Source: Kamptonema formosum PCC 10802 (lineage in GTDB: Bacteria; Cyanobacteriota; Cyanobacteriia; Cyanobacteriales; Oscillatoriaceae). Taken from it: DNA of 64,000 nt. The notes beneath the pieces were generated by a model. It was not told where the DNA came from. It ran no database searches and was given only the letters and a program-made list of their open reading frames with translations. Below are positions 36,174-44,851 of the stretch, one piece after another (positions within the stretch are counted from its first letter, which is position 1; the number at the start of each line of letters is the position of its first letter). A program made the position numbers and the translations under genes. Where the stretch lies: contig NZ_KB235948.1 in assembly GCF_000332335.1 (NCBI RefSeq), positions 1,038,497 to 1,102,496 of the forward strand, written 5' to 3'.

Positions 36174-37103
36174 TTGCTACAGGCAACGCTCCATCAGTTA
36201 AAGGTATTTGAAGCGGCGGCGCGGCACGGCAGCTTTACCCGCGCCGCTGAAGAGCTGTTTCTGACTCAACCCACAGTCTCGATGCAGGTGAAGCAGCTGA
36301 CGAAAGCAGTGGGCCTGCCCCTGTTCGAGCAGGTGGGCAAGCGGCTCTATCTCACGGATGCCGGTCGAGAGCTGCTGGCGACTTGTCACGAGATATTCGC
36401 TCGGCTGTCGGAGTTCGAGATGACGGTGGCGGATATGAAAGGGCTCAAGCAGGGCCAGCTGCGGCTGGCGGTGGTGACAACGGCCAAATATTTTGTGCCG
36501 CGCATCCTGGGCCCGTTCTGCCGGCGCTACCCGGGGATTGATGTCTCGCTGCAGGTTACTAACCACGAACAGATGCAGGAACGTCTCAGCTTCAATCGGG
36601 ACGATCTCTATATTCTCAGCCAGCCACCGGCAGGGTCCGACCTCCACTGCCAGCCGTTTCTGGAAAACCCGCTGGAAGTGCTGGCGTGGTGCAATCACCC
36701 GCTGGTTGGGGAAAAGAATATTCCCTTGGAGCGGATTGCGGAGGAGCCTTTTATTATGCGGGAGCCTGGATCGGGAACGCGGGGAGCTGTGCAAAAGCTG
36801 TTCGAGGAACGGGGGCTCAAGCTCAAAGTGCGGCTGGAGTTGGGCAGCAATGAGGCGATTAAGCAAGCGATTGCCGGCGGTTTGGGAGTGTCTGTGTTAT
36901 CTCGCCACGTCTTGGCGCTGGAAGGCAATACGGGTCAGGTGACTATCCTCGATGTGGAGGATTTTCCGATTCCAAGGCAGTGGTATGTTGTCTATCCCAC
37001 CGGCAAGCAGCTGTCTGTGGTTGCTAGCACTTTTTTCGACTATTTGCTGGATGAGGGAAAGCGGGTGGCTGAGGAAACTGCGGCGATTAAGATTACGGGT
37101 TAG
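36174..37103 (+). CDS. LysR-family regulator, CmpR/CbbR-like
   Basis: Predicted regulator of inorganic-carbon genes. It has an N-terminal winged helix-turn-helix (LHQLKVFEAAARHGSFTRAAEELFLTQPTVSMQVKQL) and a substrate-binding effector domain (~90-300). The style of the sequence (TTAKYFVPRILGPFCRRYPGI, FIMREPGSGTR, GSNEAIKQAIAGGLGVSVLSRH) matches the CmpR/CbbR-like group rather than the ycf30-type RbcR. Such proteins sense metabolites (2-phosphoglycolate, RuBP or 2-oxoglutarate in characterised members). The start is TTG 36174 with AGGAG ten bases before it. Its place at the end of the ccm cluster and near ndhF4-ndhD4-cupB points to these operons as targets. 309 residues. Confidence 0.85.
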   Translation: MLQATLHQLKVFEAAARHGSFTRAAEELFLTQPTVSMQVKQLTKAVGLPLFEQVGKRLYLTDAGRELLATCHEIFARLSEFEMTVADMKGLKQGQLRLAVVTTAKYFVPRILGPFCRRYPGIDVSLQVTNHEQMQERLSFNRDDLYILSQPPAGSDLHCQPFLENPLEVLAWCNHPLVGEKNIPLERIAEEPFIMREPGSGTRGAVQKLFEERGLKLKVRLELGSNEAIKQAIAGGLGVSVLSRHVLALEGNTGQVTILDVEDFPIPRQWYVVYPTGKQLSVVASTFFDYLLDEGKRVAEETAAIKITG

Positions 37104-37112
37104 TCGGGACAG

Positions 37113-37180
37113 GCATGGGGCATGGGGCATGGGGCATGGGGCATGGGGCATGGGGCATGGGGCATGGGGCATGGGGCATA
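37113..37180. repeat. GGGCATG heptamer tandem repeat
   Basis: About nine uninterrupted 7-base units (reverse orientation of GCCCCAT) starting just after the LysR gene's stop. Degenerate GGGCATAGGGAATAGGGCATAG continues to 37198. Confidence 0.9.
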
Positions 37181-37305
37181 GGGAATAGGGCATAGGGCAC
37201 CGCTCGTGGGACATTGGCAATTTCCCCGGCTCCCCCGGCTCCGTTGCTCCCCCGCTCAATTCGCAATGCCCAATGCCCACTGCCGGCTGCCCACTGCCGG
37301 CTGCC

Positions 37306-37881
37306 TTAGTTGGACACCTCGGACATCTCAATCACCCGCCCTTCGATATCTTTGACCAAAAAGTTCAGGGGCTTGTCTTGGCGAATTTTGTACTTGATGT
37401 TTTGCGTCTGCACCCGCATCAGCAGTTGATCGAGGCAGTCGCGATCGAAGCAGACATGGCGCTGCCGGTTTTTTTGCCCCGCGCTCGCCCCAGAGATAAT
37501 GTGCAGCTGGGTGTTTTTCTGGAGCTGGTACCACAGCCCATCGGAGGTGTTGAGGTTGGTTTTGGGCGTTGCCACACCGGCTGACATGTAAAGCGGGTCA
37601 ATGCCGGTGGCTCCCAGGGTTTGCTCGTAGTTGTAGTAGTAGTGCAGCGGCACTTCTGCCACCGGCAGGTCTAGCAGCCCTTCATAGAACTGTCGCGCTA
37701 TCTCCAGATCGGACACCATGACGGTATAAACTTTGGGGGCGCTGGTGAGAAACATCCACATGGCCCCGGCGTAAGCCGCCAGCAGCATCACCATGATCCC
37801 CTGGGTGGAAAACAGGCTGTCCAGAGGCAGGGAGGGCAACAACGAGCTGAGGGTGGGAGGGAGACTAACTGTTAGAGGCAT
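37306..37881 (-). CDS. Membrane-anchored glyoxalase-fold (VOC-like) protein
   Basis: A 191-residue protein with one membrane helix (about residues 29-48: IMVMLLAAYAGAMWMFLTSAP) followed by a domain with the VOC pattern: VYTVMVSDLEIARQFYEGLLDLPVAEVP, then HIISGAS, RHVCFDRDCLDQLLMRV and NFLVKDIEGRVIEMSEV. Metal-binding positions (early His/Gln, late Glu) are only partly recognisable, so activity is unclear. Such proteins are conserved in cyanobacteria without known function. Convergent with the LysR gene across a heptamer repeat. Confidence 0.65.
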   Translation of the reverse strand: MPLTVSLPPTLSSLLPSLPLDSLFSTQGIMVMLLAAYAGAMWMFLTSAPKVYTVMVSDLEIARQFYEGLLDLPVAEVPLHYYYNYEQTLGATGIDPLYMSAGVATPKTNLNTSDGLWYQLQKNTQLHIISGASAGQKNRQRHVCFDRDCLDQLLMRVQTQNIKYKIRQDKPLNFLVKDIEGRVIEMSEVSN

Positions 37882-38157
37882 GAGCCAACAATAAGGGATG
37901 AACGACGCTATCTAGAATTTATCTGCGGACTGGCGGTCTGCTGTCTGGGACTGAGAGTGAGAAAGCAGGCTATTGTTAATTATTCTATCAAGGCCACATC
38001 AATCCCGCTGCCGGTGGCCCGGGGAACTGGGGTGCCGGTTTGAAATTTCACTCATCCTGTCCCCTCGATCCGTCTCCCCCCTCCCCACAGGCGAGCGGGC
38101 TGTGTCAGTTCGGGGTTTCACTAGATATATTAAATGAGGCTGGCAGCAGCAAGCGAT

Positions 38158-38187
38158 TTGCCACCATATGCTGATCTATGCTATACT
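38158..38187 (+). promoter_or_regulatory. Sigma-70 type promoter ahead of a structured RNA
   Basis: TTGCCA (38158-38163), an 18-base spacer and TATACT (38182-38187). Transcription would start at about 38194-38195, which is exactly where the first stem of the predicted RNA begins. Confidence 0.6.
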
Positions 38188-38194
38188 TTGCTCA

Positions 38195-38335
38195 AGACAG
38201 CCACCACGACCCGAAAACCAAAGGCGGGTGGTTGCTCTGAAAAGTCCAAAACAGCTATCTAAACCCGATTTCCACTCGGTAGGTGGCTGTGTCTAAATCG
38301 CCTTAAAGCCCGAAACCCAAAGGCAAATGGCCTTT
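38195..38335 (+). ncRNA. Candidate structured RNA or 5' leader
   Basis: A closing stem AGACAGCCACC (38195-38205) with GGTGGCTGTGTCT (38282-38294, two-base bulge) encloses two hairpins: ACCCG/CGGGT (38209-38213 and 38225-38229) and ACCCGA/TCGGT (38263-38280), a three-way junction. A further hairpin AAAGGC/GCCTTT (38319-38335) follows. The segment CCCGAAAACCAAAGGC recurs as CCCGAAACCCAAAGGC 99 bases later. It matches no RNA family I know (not 6S, tmRNA, RNase P or SRP). It could be a free small RNA or a leader of the sigma-like gene 190 bases downstream. Confidence 0.45.
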
Positions 38336-38526
38336 AGACTTGATTGAGACAGCTTCTTTCTCAAAGGAAGTCACTTTGTCTGGAGTTTGGACGTTGTGCT
38401 CGCGGGTTCCCTGCGGGCATGGGTTGATACGCCTTGGCTGAAAGGTAGCCTCCTTTGCTTATGTATTTGTTATCAATTGACAGCAATTGATAGCAAAAAT
38501 GTATCGGAAACAATCGCAGCAAGTGG

Positions 38527-39195
38527 TTGGACACTGTGGAACTGCCTACTTTTCCAGAATGCAACCATCCGATGGTCAAGTCGCTGTTTCATCACAGCGA
38601 TCAGGAATTGCTGACGCTTTTTCAGCGCCATCCTGACCTGGGGAAGTTCTTTACAGCGATTTTCGCTCGCTACAGCCCGATTGTCTATACGCTGATTTCC
38701 CACTCGGCCAAATCGGTGGTTCAGGCTGACTATCTGTTTGCTCTCACCTGGCGGCACATCTTTCACGAACTGCGGGATTTGGACCTGCGCCAGGACTATG
38801 ACACCGGCGGTAAGACGTCGGCTCTCAGCTTGCAGAACTGGCTGATCAATACGACGGCTCTGTGCATTAATTCGGTGGAATTGCCGCCGGTGGAGTCGAT
38901 CCACTACTCGCTGCAAGCTGCGCCCCCTCCCCTGTGGTGCTATGTCCAGCAATCGCTGGACTTGCTTTTGCCCCTGCAGCGGGTGGCGATCGTGATGGCC
39001 CAGACGTTCCACTGGAGTGAAACGCGCATTGCGGCTTACCTTCAGGCGGAGGGAGAGAATCTCACACCGGCTGATGTGCCCAAACTCCTCGAAGAAGGCT
39101 ATCGCCTGCTGGAAGCTCAGCTGCCGGCTGATATTCACGCCATTTATCTCGATGGCCAGACGAGTCCTGGCGCTGAGGGCTCAGCTGTTAATTAG
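38527..39195 (+). CDS. Cyanobacterial sigma-70-like (ECF-type) protein
   Basis: About 222 residues. The layout resembles a small sigma factor: an N-terminal region (ELLTLFQRHPDLGKFFTAIFARYSPIVYTLI...) like sigma region 2, and a C-terminal region (LDLLLPLQRVAIVMAQTFHWSETRIAAYLQAEGENLTPADV) like the region-4 helix-turn-helix. Homologues are widespread in cyanobacteria and often labelled sigma-70 subunits; whether they bind core RNA polymerase is uncertain. The start is ambiguous: TTG 38527 or GTG 38536. No anti-sigma gene is adjacent. Confidence 0.7.
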   Translation: MDTVELPTFPECNHPMVKSLFHHSDQELLTLFQRHPDLGKFFTAIFARYSPIVYTLISHSAKSVVQADYLFALTWRHIFHELRDLDLRQDYDTGGKTSALSLQNWLINTTALCINSVELPPVESIHYSLQAAPPPLWCYVQQSLDLLLPLQRVAIVMAQTFHWSETRIAAYLQAEGENLTPADVPKLLEEGYRLLEAQLPADIHAIYLDGQTSPGAEGSAVN

Positions 39196-39217
39196 GTGCG
39201 CCGGTGAAGAAATTTCC

Positions 39218-39246
39218 TTGACAAATAGAAAAGTGTATGGTATAAT
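39218..39246 (+). promoter_or_regulatory. Perfect consensus sigma-70 promoter
   Basis: TTGACA (39218-39223), 17-base spacer, TATAAT (39241-39246). It lies 23 bases after the sigma-like gene and points at the small frame at 39307, or at an RNA. Confidence 0.75.
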
Positions 39247-39306
39247 GCCGCAACGGTTTGTAGGGCTGGCGGTGGGGCTGGCGGTGGGGCTGCGGCGATT
39301 GACGGT

Positions 39307-39564
39307 TTGGTGGCGTCTAGCAGCTCTCTGGGACGGTATTCCCGCGCTTTTCAATTGCTGGAGGAGCGGTTTAAATTGGCCACGGAGCCGGAAAGCCGGC
39401 GTCAGGAACTGGTGACGCTGCGGTCTTTTGCCAGACTCTACCGGCAAGTGGGAGACTGCCCGAAAGCCCGCAGTTTTTACCGGCAAGCGGTGAGGGAGGC
39501 TGGCGCTGTGGAGGATGGGATTAGAATAGAGAAACCGGCTTTCTTTAAGAAAGCCGGTTTCTGA
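39307..39564 (+). CDS. Small TPR-like fragment
   Basis: An 85-residue frame starting at GTG or a nearby codon. YSRAFQLLEERFKLATEPESRRQELVTLRSFARLYRQVGDCPKARSFYRQAVREAG reads as about one and a half TPR-like helical pairs. The final residues, KPAFFKKAGF and the stop, are encoded by a hairpin repeat (39530-39562), suggesting that a longer gene was cut off by repeat insertion or that this is a decaying fragment. It has a perfect promoter 60 bases upstream. Real expression is possible but unproven. Confidence 0.4.
   Translation: MVASSSSLGRYSRAFQLLEERFKLATEPESRRQELVTLRSFARLYRQVGDCPKARSFYRQAVREAGAVEDGIRIEKPAFFKKAGF
39530..39562. repeat. AGAAACC-type hairpin repeat with compensated stem
   Basis: AGAAACCGGCTTTCTT and AAGAAAGCCGGTTTCT. 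Relative to the usual AGAAACCCGGTTTCTT the stem is altered on both sides so that pairing is kept. Supplies the C-terminus and stop of the preceding frame. Confidence 0.85.
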
Positions 39565-39685
39565 AGCATATTATTTGAACCCCGGCAAAGAAACCCCCCT
39601 ACTTTTTAAAGTAGAGGGGGTGAGGGAGTTTAATCCAGCCAGAGAAATTCAAAGCCAGTCTATGTTATGAGCGCTTTTTCCTGAG

Positions 39686-39922
39686 TTACGGAGCTGCTGG
39701 GGTCTCAGGCGCTGGGGTTTGATCGAGCGCTGAAGATGCTGCATCGGATTTTGCCACAGGAGAAGCGGCAGTAACCGGAAGCACGCCTTGGGGATGGCAA
39801 ATTGGGGTATTGGCAAATACCTCCAGGTCTAGAATGATAGGGACATATAACTTGATAGGAACCTTGTATGTGCAAACTTGGTTGCAGTCGCAATCGCCGG
39901 GTTTCTTGTTAGTGTCAGGCAT
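39686..39922 (-). CDS. Small Cys-containing protein, unknown
   Basis: A 78-residue protein, unrecognised. The N-terminal third holds four closely spaced Cys-region residues (GDCDCNQVCTYK), the middle is apolar (VPIKLYVPIILDLEVFANTPICHPQG, with a further Cys-His) and the last 30 residues are Ala/Pro/Ser-rich. Five Cys/His in 50 residues could bind metal or form disulfides. ATG 39922 has GAGG eight bases upstream, which supports translation. No signal peptide. The leader contains a GTGTCC/GGACAC hairpin (39944-39962). Confidence 0.5.
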   Translation of the reverse strand: MPDTNKKPGDCDCNQVCTYKVPIKLYVPIILDLEVFANTPICHPQGVLPVTAASPVAKSDAASSALDQTPAPETPAAP

Positions 39923-40425
39923 CGTTTTTTCCTCAAATTTAGCGTGTCCTTTTGGGGGACACTTTCAGTTTGCCTCTGCAACTACAGGTCAGTCAACCGA
40001 AGTTTAGGAACTTAAGAAAGAAGTTAAGCATTAATCTCGCTCTGTCTCTAAAACAAAGCAGTAGACTAGGTTTTAGCTGATTTAAAATTTTGCTGGAGCG
40101 CGGGAGGGTCGCTCTTGAACTGTGAAAAAAAACCTTTATCTTCGGAAACGCTCTCAGCCTTTACATTTATTAAAAAAATCTGCCAGCTGGCCGTCTGAAA
40201 ATCTACCCTTGGGGGGATGTGAGCTGTAAGTCACATCCATTAGGAATAGAGTAAAGCAGTTACGATGGGGAAATTCGGGTCAGTTTTTTGGCCTGAACAG
40301 CCGGAACCCCTCGGAAAAGTGCATCTCACCTTTGAAAATCTTTGTGGGGCAAGCGAAACAGAGCGCACAGCAGCGGAAGCTCGTCTCGCCTTGCCCCTTT
40401 CCATAAGCCTATTGACATTCCTGAG
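39923..40425. other. Intergenic region, nothing recognised
   Basis: About 500 bases between divergent genes. AT-rich around 40000-40200; no repeat family member and no convincing frame. Confidence 0.4.
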
Positions 40426-41829
40426 ATGCTCTCTATGAATTCAAAAAAACAGAGACGCCGGCGCGGTGTCATCCTCACGCCACAAGGATTGCAAAAACTC
40501 AAAGCGGCAGAATCCCAGGCGGAACTGAGGGAAAACAAAGGCAAGCGCTACACCCTGGAAGCCTTGAGCGAGCGCACCGGCTTAAATCCAGATACGCTGA
40601 TGAAGGTATTCGCTTGCCAAGTTGGGGTGGATAAACAAACCCTGAATTGTTGCTTCAAAGCGTTTAACCTGCGGCTGGAGCCAAGAGATTATTCCCGCCC
40701 CGATCCTCAGGTTGAGAAGCGAGAGGGTGCGGGGGTTCAGGTGCGCCGAGATTGGAGCGAAGCGCCTGATGTTTCTGTTTTCTACGGGCGCAGTGAAGAA
40801 CTGGCGACGCTCCAGCGCTGGATTGTGGGAGAGCGCTGCCGGCTGGTGGCGCTGTCGGGGATGGGCGGAACCGGCAAAACCTGTCTGTTGGTGCGCACCG
40901 CTGAGCAAATTGAAAATGGGTTCGAGTTCGCAATCTGGCGAAGTCTGCGCCACGCACCGCCGGTCAGGGATATTCTAGCAGAGTTGCTGAGATTCCTCTC
41001 CAATGAGTGCCCCCCCACCCCCCCCAAGGCATGGGGCGGTGAGGGGCGAGAAACTGCAGAGGCTATGATTTCGCAACTGATTCGCTATTTGCGCGAACAC
41101 CGGTGTCTGCTGGTATTAGATGATGTTGAGGCAATTCTCGGCGGGGGCGCTGCGGAAAAGGAAAGGCGCAGCCTAGGAAACTATCGCTCTGGCTGTGAGG
41201 GGTATGGGGAACTGTTTCGGCGGCTGGGAGAAACGCCCCATCAAAGCTGCTTGCTGCTGGCAAGTCGGGAAAAGCCCAAAGAAATTAGACTGCGGGAAGG
41301 AGAGACATTACCTGTGCGCTCGCTGAAACTGACGGGGTTGCCGGCGGCAGAAGCTGAGAATATCTTGAGAGGGAACGGGTGCTTCTGGGGCTCGCCCGAC
41401 GAGAGCAGCCAGCTGATTGAGTTCTATGCCGGCAGCCCACTGGCTTTGAAAATCGTCTCCCAGACGGTGTACAGGTTATTTGAGGGGAGTCTCTCGGAAT
41501 TTATCAAACATAATATAACTGTTTTTGGCGATATCTGCACTCTTTTAGATCAGCATTTCGTTCATCTGTCAGAGGCGGAAAAGGAGATTCTTAAGTGGCT
41601 GGCGATTCATCGCGAACCGGTTTCATTTTCAGAACTGCTTCAAAACATGTTGCCGGCGCTCTCGCCGCAAAAACTGCTAGAGGATTTGGAATCCCTGCAG
41701 GACCGGTCCCTGATTGAGAAAAATGCCGCTCTTTTCTCCCTGCAGCCCGTGGTTGTGGAATATGTGACTGACCAGTTAATCTCGGAAAGGACCGCTGCAG
41801 GCGTTCGCCTGCAGCCTGTAGCAGCGTAG
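40426..41829 (+). CDS. HTH-NB-ARC STAND ATPase, sensor domain missing
   Basis: A signal-transduction ATPase of the STAND class. N-terminal ~85 residues: a helix-turn-helix-like domain common in cyanobacterial NB-ARC proteins (LTPQGLQKLKAAES..., LEALSERTGLNPDTLMKVF). Then NB-ARC: Walker A GMGGTGKT (145-152), Walker B CLLVLDDVE, the GxP-type motif GSPLALKIV and a winged-helix region. Homologues normally continue into long WD40 or TPR sensor repeats. Here the protein stops after 467 residues, in a GGCTGCAGGCG-type hairpin that encodes the last residues (AAGVRLQPVAA). It therefore looks truncated. Start ATG 40426 or 40435. Confidence 0.8.
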   Translation: MLSMNSKKQRRRRGVILTPQGLQKLKAAESQAELRENKGKRYTLEALSERTGLNPDTLMKVFACQVGVDKQTLNCCFKAFNLRLEPRDYSRPDPQVEKREGAGVQVRRDWSEAPDVSVFYGRSEELATLQRWIVGERCRLVALSGMGGTGKTCLLVRTAEQIENGFEFAIWRSLRHAPPVRDILAELLRFLSNECPPTPPKAWGGEGRETAEAMISQLIRYLREHRCLLVLDDVEAILGGGAAEKERRSLGNYRSGCEGYGELFRRLGETPHQSCLLLASREKPKEIRLREGETLPVRSLKLTGLPAAEAENILRGNGCFWGSPDESSQLIEFYAGSPLALKIVSQTVYRLFEGSLSEFIKHNITVFGDICTLLDQHFVHLSEAEKEILKWLAIHREPVSFSELLQNMLPALSPQKLLEDLESLQDRSLIEKNAALFSLQPVVVEYVTDQLISERTAAGVRLQPVAA

Positions 41830-42288
41830 CGCGTGGCTGGGGTGCCTTGATAGCGCACCCCACACCGGCACCCAGCTCACCTCCCACAGGTGCTCGCCGG
41901 CTCTCCGGCAATTCTACCCAGGCGCTGGGCGCAGGGGCGAGTTGCCGCGAAATGGGGCCACAGCAAGCGAGCGCAGGAACAGACGCCGCCGCTCAAACGT
42001 CGCGTTCGTTGAATGCCAGCTGCTCTCGCGCGTCGCCCCTGTCTCGCATGAGGTGTGGGCGGTTCCGGCGGTGCCGGTGCGGAGGGCGCAGCACCGGCAG
42101 CCGATCGCAGGCGTGGGAAGCGCAATCGCCTCTTGATTTACTGTCACCCTGTTGTTTAACATAGGAAACGTGTCACATCAGGAAGCTCGCTCAGTAGAAT
42201 CTCGGACAAGGGATTAAGAAATGTAAACTCTCACGGGAAGAAAAAATCTCTCAAAGAAGAACTGCCTAAAAGTTGAAGTGGTTGTGCT
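41830..42288. other. Intergenic region after the truncated STAND gene
   Basis: No WD40 or TPR remnants were found in any frame by eye, so the missing sensor is not merely frameshifted. GC-rich to about 42130, then AT-rich promoter-like DNA for the gene at 42289. Confidence 0.5.
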
Positions 42289-42954
42289 ATGAAGTGGGCC
42301 GGAAAATTTTGGTGTTTGGGAGCATTCGTCGGGTTAGCAACTTTAGGAATAGGAGTTTATCATGTGGTAGTGAATAGTTTTGACATCGGATATTCATCGC
42401 AGATTCTCGCACAGATGGGGAAGGAGAAAGTCCCCAAAAACCTTTCTGAAAAAGCCTGGGGCGAGGTGGGTGCGGTAGCGTACAGAGGGGCCTCCCAATT
42501 CATGGGGAAAAATAACGGCTGGGGGCGAGGCTTAGATGACCTTCAGAAGCGATATTTGCGGCCTCACTTTGGGGATTTAGTAGACCGGGTTGAGGTGGTC
42601 TACGGCGCTACCTTAATGGATGAGTGGGTGGCGGCTAGTTTAAGAATAGATGTTGGCAAGTCGAACGCGCAAGTTTACGGACATAAAATTTATGTTACCG
42701 CCCCCTATAAACCGGGTGATGTTAAGCAGCTTATCCTGCTATCTCACGAGCTTGTACACGTTCAGCAGTATGAAGAATTAGGGGGGATAGATAAGTTTGG
42801 CTACCAGTATTTCAAGGAATACAAGCGTGCCGGTCAAAACTACCGGCGCAATAAAATGGAGCGGGATGCTTTTGTGTTTGAGGCAAAATTTGCCAGGTGG
42901 CTCTCAGAGGAACTCGCTAAATATCCCGAAGAGGAGGTAAAAGTTAAAAATTAA
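42289..42954 (+). CDS. DUF4157-like zinc metallopeptidase domain protein
   Basis: A 221-residue protein with an N-terminal hydrophobic segment (WCLGAFVGLATLGIGVYHVVV, residues 8-28), a signal anchor or signal peptide. The mature part has HELVH at 153-157 followed by VQQYEELGG, the DUF4157/eCIS-core-like zinc-peptidase pattern. A third ligand could be one of the Glu/His residues after KMERDAFVFEAKFA. Function and substrate unknown. The C-terminal tail is charged. Confidence 0.7.
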   Translation: MKWAGKFWCLGAFVGLATLGIGVYHVVVNSFDIGYSSQILAQMGKEKVPKNLSEKAWGEVGAVAYRGASQFMGKNNGWGRGLDDLQKRYLRPHFGDLVDRVEVVYGATLMDEWVAASLRIDVGKSNAQVYGHKIYVTAPYKPGDVKQLILLSHELVHVQQYEELGGIDKFGYQYFKEYKRAGQNYRRNKMERDAFVFEAKFARWLSEELAKYPEEEVKVKN

Positions 42955-42961
42955 GAGTTTT

Positions 42962-43021
42962 TGCAGGGGCTCGGAGGCGGAGCCCCCTCATTTTCGTTTT
43001 CAGGCGGAGCCTGGGAACGAG
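42962..43021. repeat. Palindromic repeat E (partial copy)
   Basis: GGGGCTCGGAGGCGGAGCCCC hairpin-like block, then TTTTCAGGCGGAGCCTGGGAACGAG. Lies between convergent genes and may serve as terminator for both. Confidence 0.6.
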
Positions 43022-43030
43022 ATAACGAGT

Positions 43031-44353
43031 TTAATTCGTGTTAAACACCGGCAGGGTGACTGTAACCGTTGTGCCGCGCTTCAGCTGGCTTTCAATTTTA
43101 ATCTGCCCGTGGTGATTTTCTACAATTGTCCGGGCAATCGCCAGCCCCAATCCGGAGCCGGCTGTCGCCCCGTGAGTGCGAGCGGGATCGGCGCGATAAA
43201 AACGGTCGAATAGGTGAGGTATGGCGTCTTCGGGAATGCCGGTGCCGGTGTCAGTCACTTTGACTTGCAGGTGGCTGCCGGTGCGCTGCAATTCCAGCCG
43301 CACTTCACCGCCAGTTGGGGTGTGCTGCACGGCATTGGAAACCAGGTTGGTCAACAGGCGCGCCAGCTGGTCCCAGTCTCCCTGAAGTAGGAACAGATTC
43401 TCTGCAGAGGCGTCGGGGAAAAGGGAAAGGGGCGGCTCAATCAAGTCTGCGCAGAGGGTGATGCCTTTCTCACCGGCAACCGCCTGCTGCTCTTCCATGA
43501 CTTCCATCAGCAGGGCGTCTAGGGGAATCTCAACCCACTGGCTTTTTACTGCGCCGCTATCCTGTCGGGCGAGAAAGAGCAAATCGTCCACCAAACGCCC
43601 CAACCGGCGCGTCAGTCTCTCCACAACTTGCAGCTGCTGCCGGTGCTGCGCCGGGTCTAAATCTGGGTCAGACAGAGACGCCTGTACGTTGGTTTGAATC
43701 ATGGCAATCGGATTTCTAAGTTCGTGGGAGGCGTCCGCTGTAAACTGTTTCAGCCGCTGGTAAGATTCGCGCACCGGCTTGATGGCTAGTCCGGAAAGAA
43801 ACCAGCCGCTAGCGGCAACAGAAACGAGCATTAAACTGATGCCTAAGATCAAATCTAGTGTCAGCTGGCGGATGGGTTTGGTGACTTCAAACCAGGGATG
43901 GCTGACTCGCAAATATCCCAGCACCTGCCGCCCGATTTCCACCCGCTCTGTCACCTGTCGCAGCAACTGCCCGGAGGGCAGCTGCACTGTGGAGCCGGTG
44001 CGCTTGGGGTGCAGGGGAATGTCGAGCGGTTCGCGCAGGGTAGACCTCAGCAACAAGCCGGTGGGGCTAAACCATTCTAAGTCAATGCGATCGTCTTCTA
44101 AGTTCTGCGCGTTGTCGCGAAAGCTGGCTTCTACGTTAATTCGGTATTGGTTCCCACCTGCCGGTGATGCCTGCACCGGCTCGATGACGAGCGAGCGCTC
44201 TACCACTTCCACCACATGGTTGAGGGTGTCGTCGATCCGCTCTATCAAGGTGCTGCGCACATAGCAATAGACACCCGTGGCAAACAGCAGCAGCAGGATC
44301 GCTGTTACCGCTGTGTACCAGATCGCTAAACGCCGGCGAGTCTCTTGGAACAT
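43031..44353 (-). CDS. Sensor histidine kinase (RppB/NrsS-like)
   Basis: A membrane two-component sensor, 440 residues. Helix 1 (about 12-31) and helix 2 (about 166-188) bracket a ~135-residue periplasmic sensor. Then come HisKA with DASHELRNPIA (His210) and HATPase with N-box NLVSNAVQHT, G1 DTGTGIPE, F-box LFDRFYRADP and G2 GSGLGLAIA. No response-regulator gene is adjacent, so the partner is elsewhere. The layout resembles RppB/NrsS redox or nickel sensors, but no metal-binding motif is clear. ATG 44353. Confidence 0.88.
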   Translation of the reverse strand: MFQETRRRLAIWYTAVTAILLLLFATGVYCYVRSTLIERIDDTLNHVVEVVERSLVIEPVQASPAGGNQYRINVEASFRDNAQNLEDDRIDLEWFSPTGLLLRSTLREPLDIPLHPKRTGSTVQLPSGQLLRQVTERVEIGRQVLGYLRVSHPWFEVTKPIRQLTLDLILGISLMLVSVAASGWFLSGLAIKPVRESYQRLKQFTADASHELRNPIAMIQTNVQASLSDPDLDPAQHRQQLQVVERLTRRLGRLVDDLLFLARQDSGAVKSQWVEIPLDALLMEVMEEQQAVAGEKGITLCADLIEPPLSLFPDASAENLFLLQGDWDQLARLLTNLVSNAVQHTPTGGEVRLELQRTGSHLQVKVTDTGTGIPEDAIPHLFDRFYRADPARTHGATAGSGLGLAIARTIVENHHGQIKIESQLKRGTTVTVTLPVFNTN

Positions 44354-44851
44354 AACATTAGCTTTTACCTTTTTCTTTTACTCTTTGATATTTATAGCCT
44401 CTCTCATATTAGTGAGGTACTGAGGAACCCGGTTTTTTTAAGAAACCGGGGTTTCTGGCCATAAAATTCAATAAACCCCCCTGCGATCCTGCAGCAAGAT
44501 TCCCGGTTTCTAGCCCCTCTCTATCTTAACACTGACTTTATCAACCCGCTCTCATGAAATTGCAACTCTTGACTTTTTGGCGGATATGTGATGGGCAGCG
44601 GTGTGAGGGCGCAGTGGGAGCCGGTGAGTGCCGGTGCTGTCTGGCTGCAATATCAGATTGCCAACAGTAAGTGAGGGGAATCGGACAGATGGGGGAAATT
44701 CATGTGAGCTTGCGGTCACGTTCGATGGGTGAAGATTCCTGAAATAAAGATAAAGAATTCAGCCCGATCTTAGAACTGTATGCTTAAGTATTGTAGGCTG
44801 GGTGACGCGAAGCGCGTCACCCAGCCCCCACAAAGCTATTAAGGAATAATT
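44354..44851. other. Intergenic region with two hairpins
   Basis: A degenerate AGAAACCCGG hairpin at 44423-44456. A perfect 14-base inverted repeat lies at 44796-44826, arms GGCTGGGTGACGCG and CGCGTCACCCAGCC with a 3-base loop, 25 bases before lhgO. The second has the same layout as the hairpin at 7-35. Confidence 0.65.
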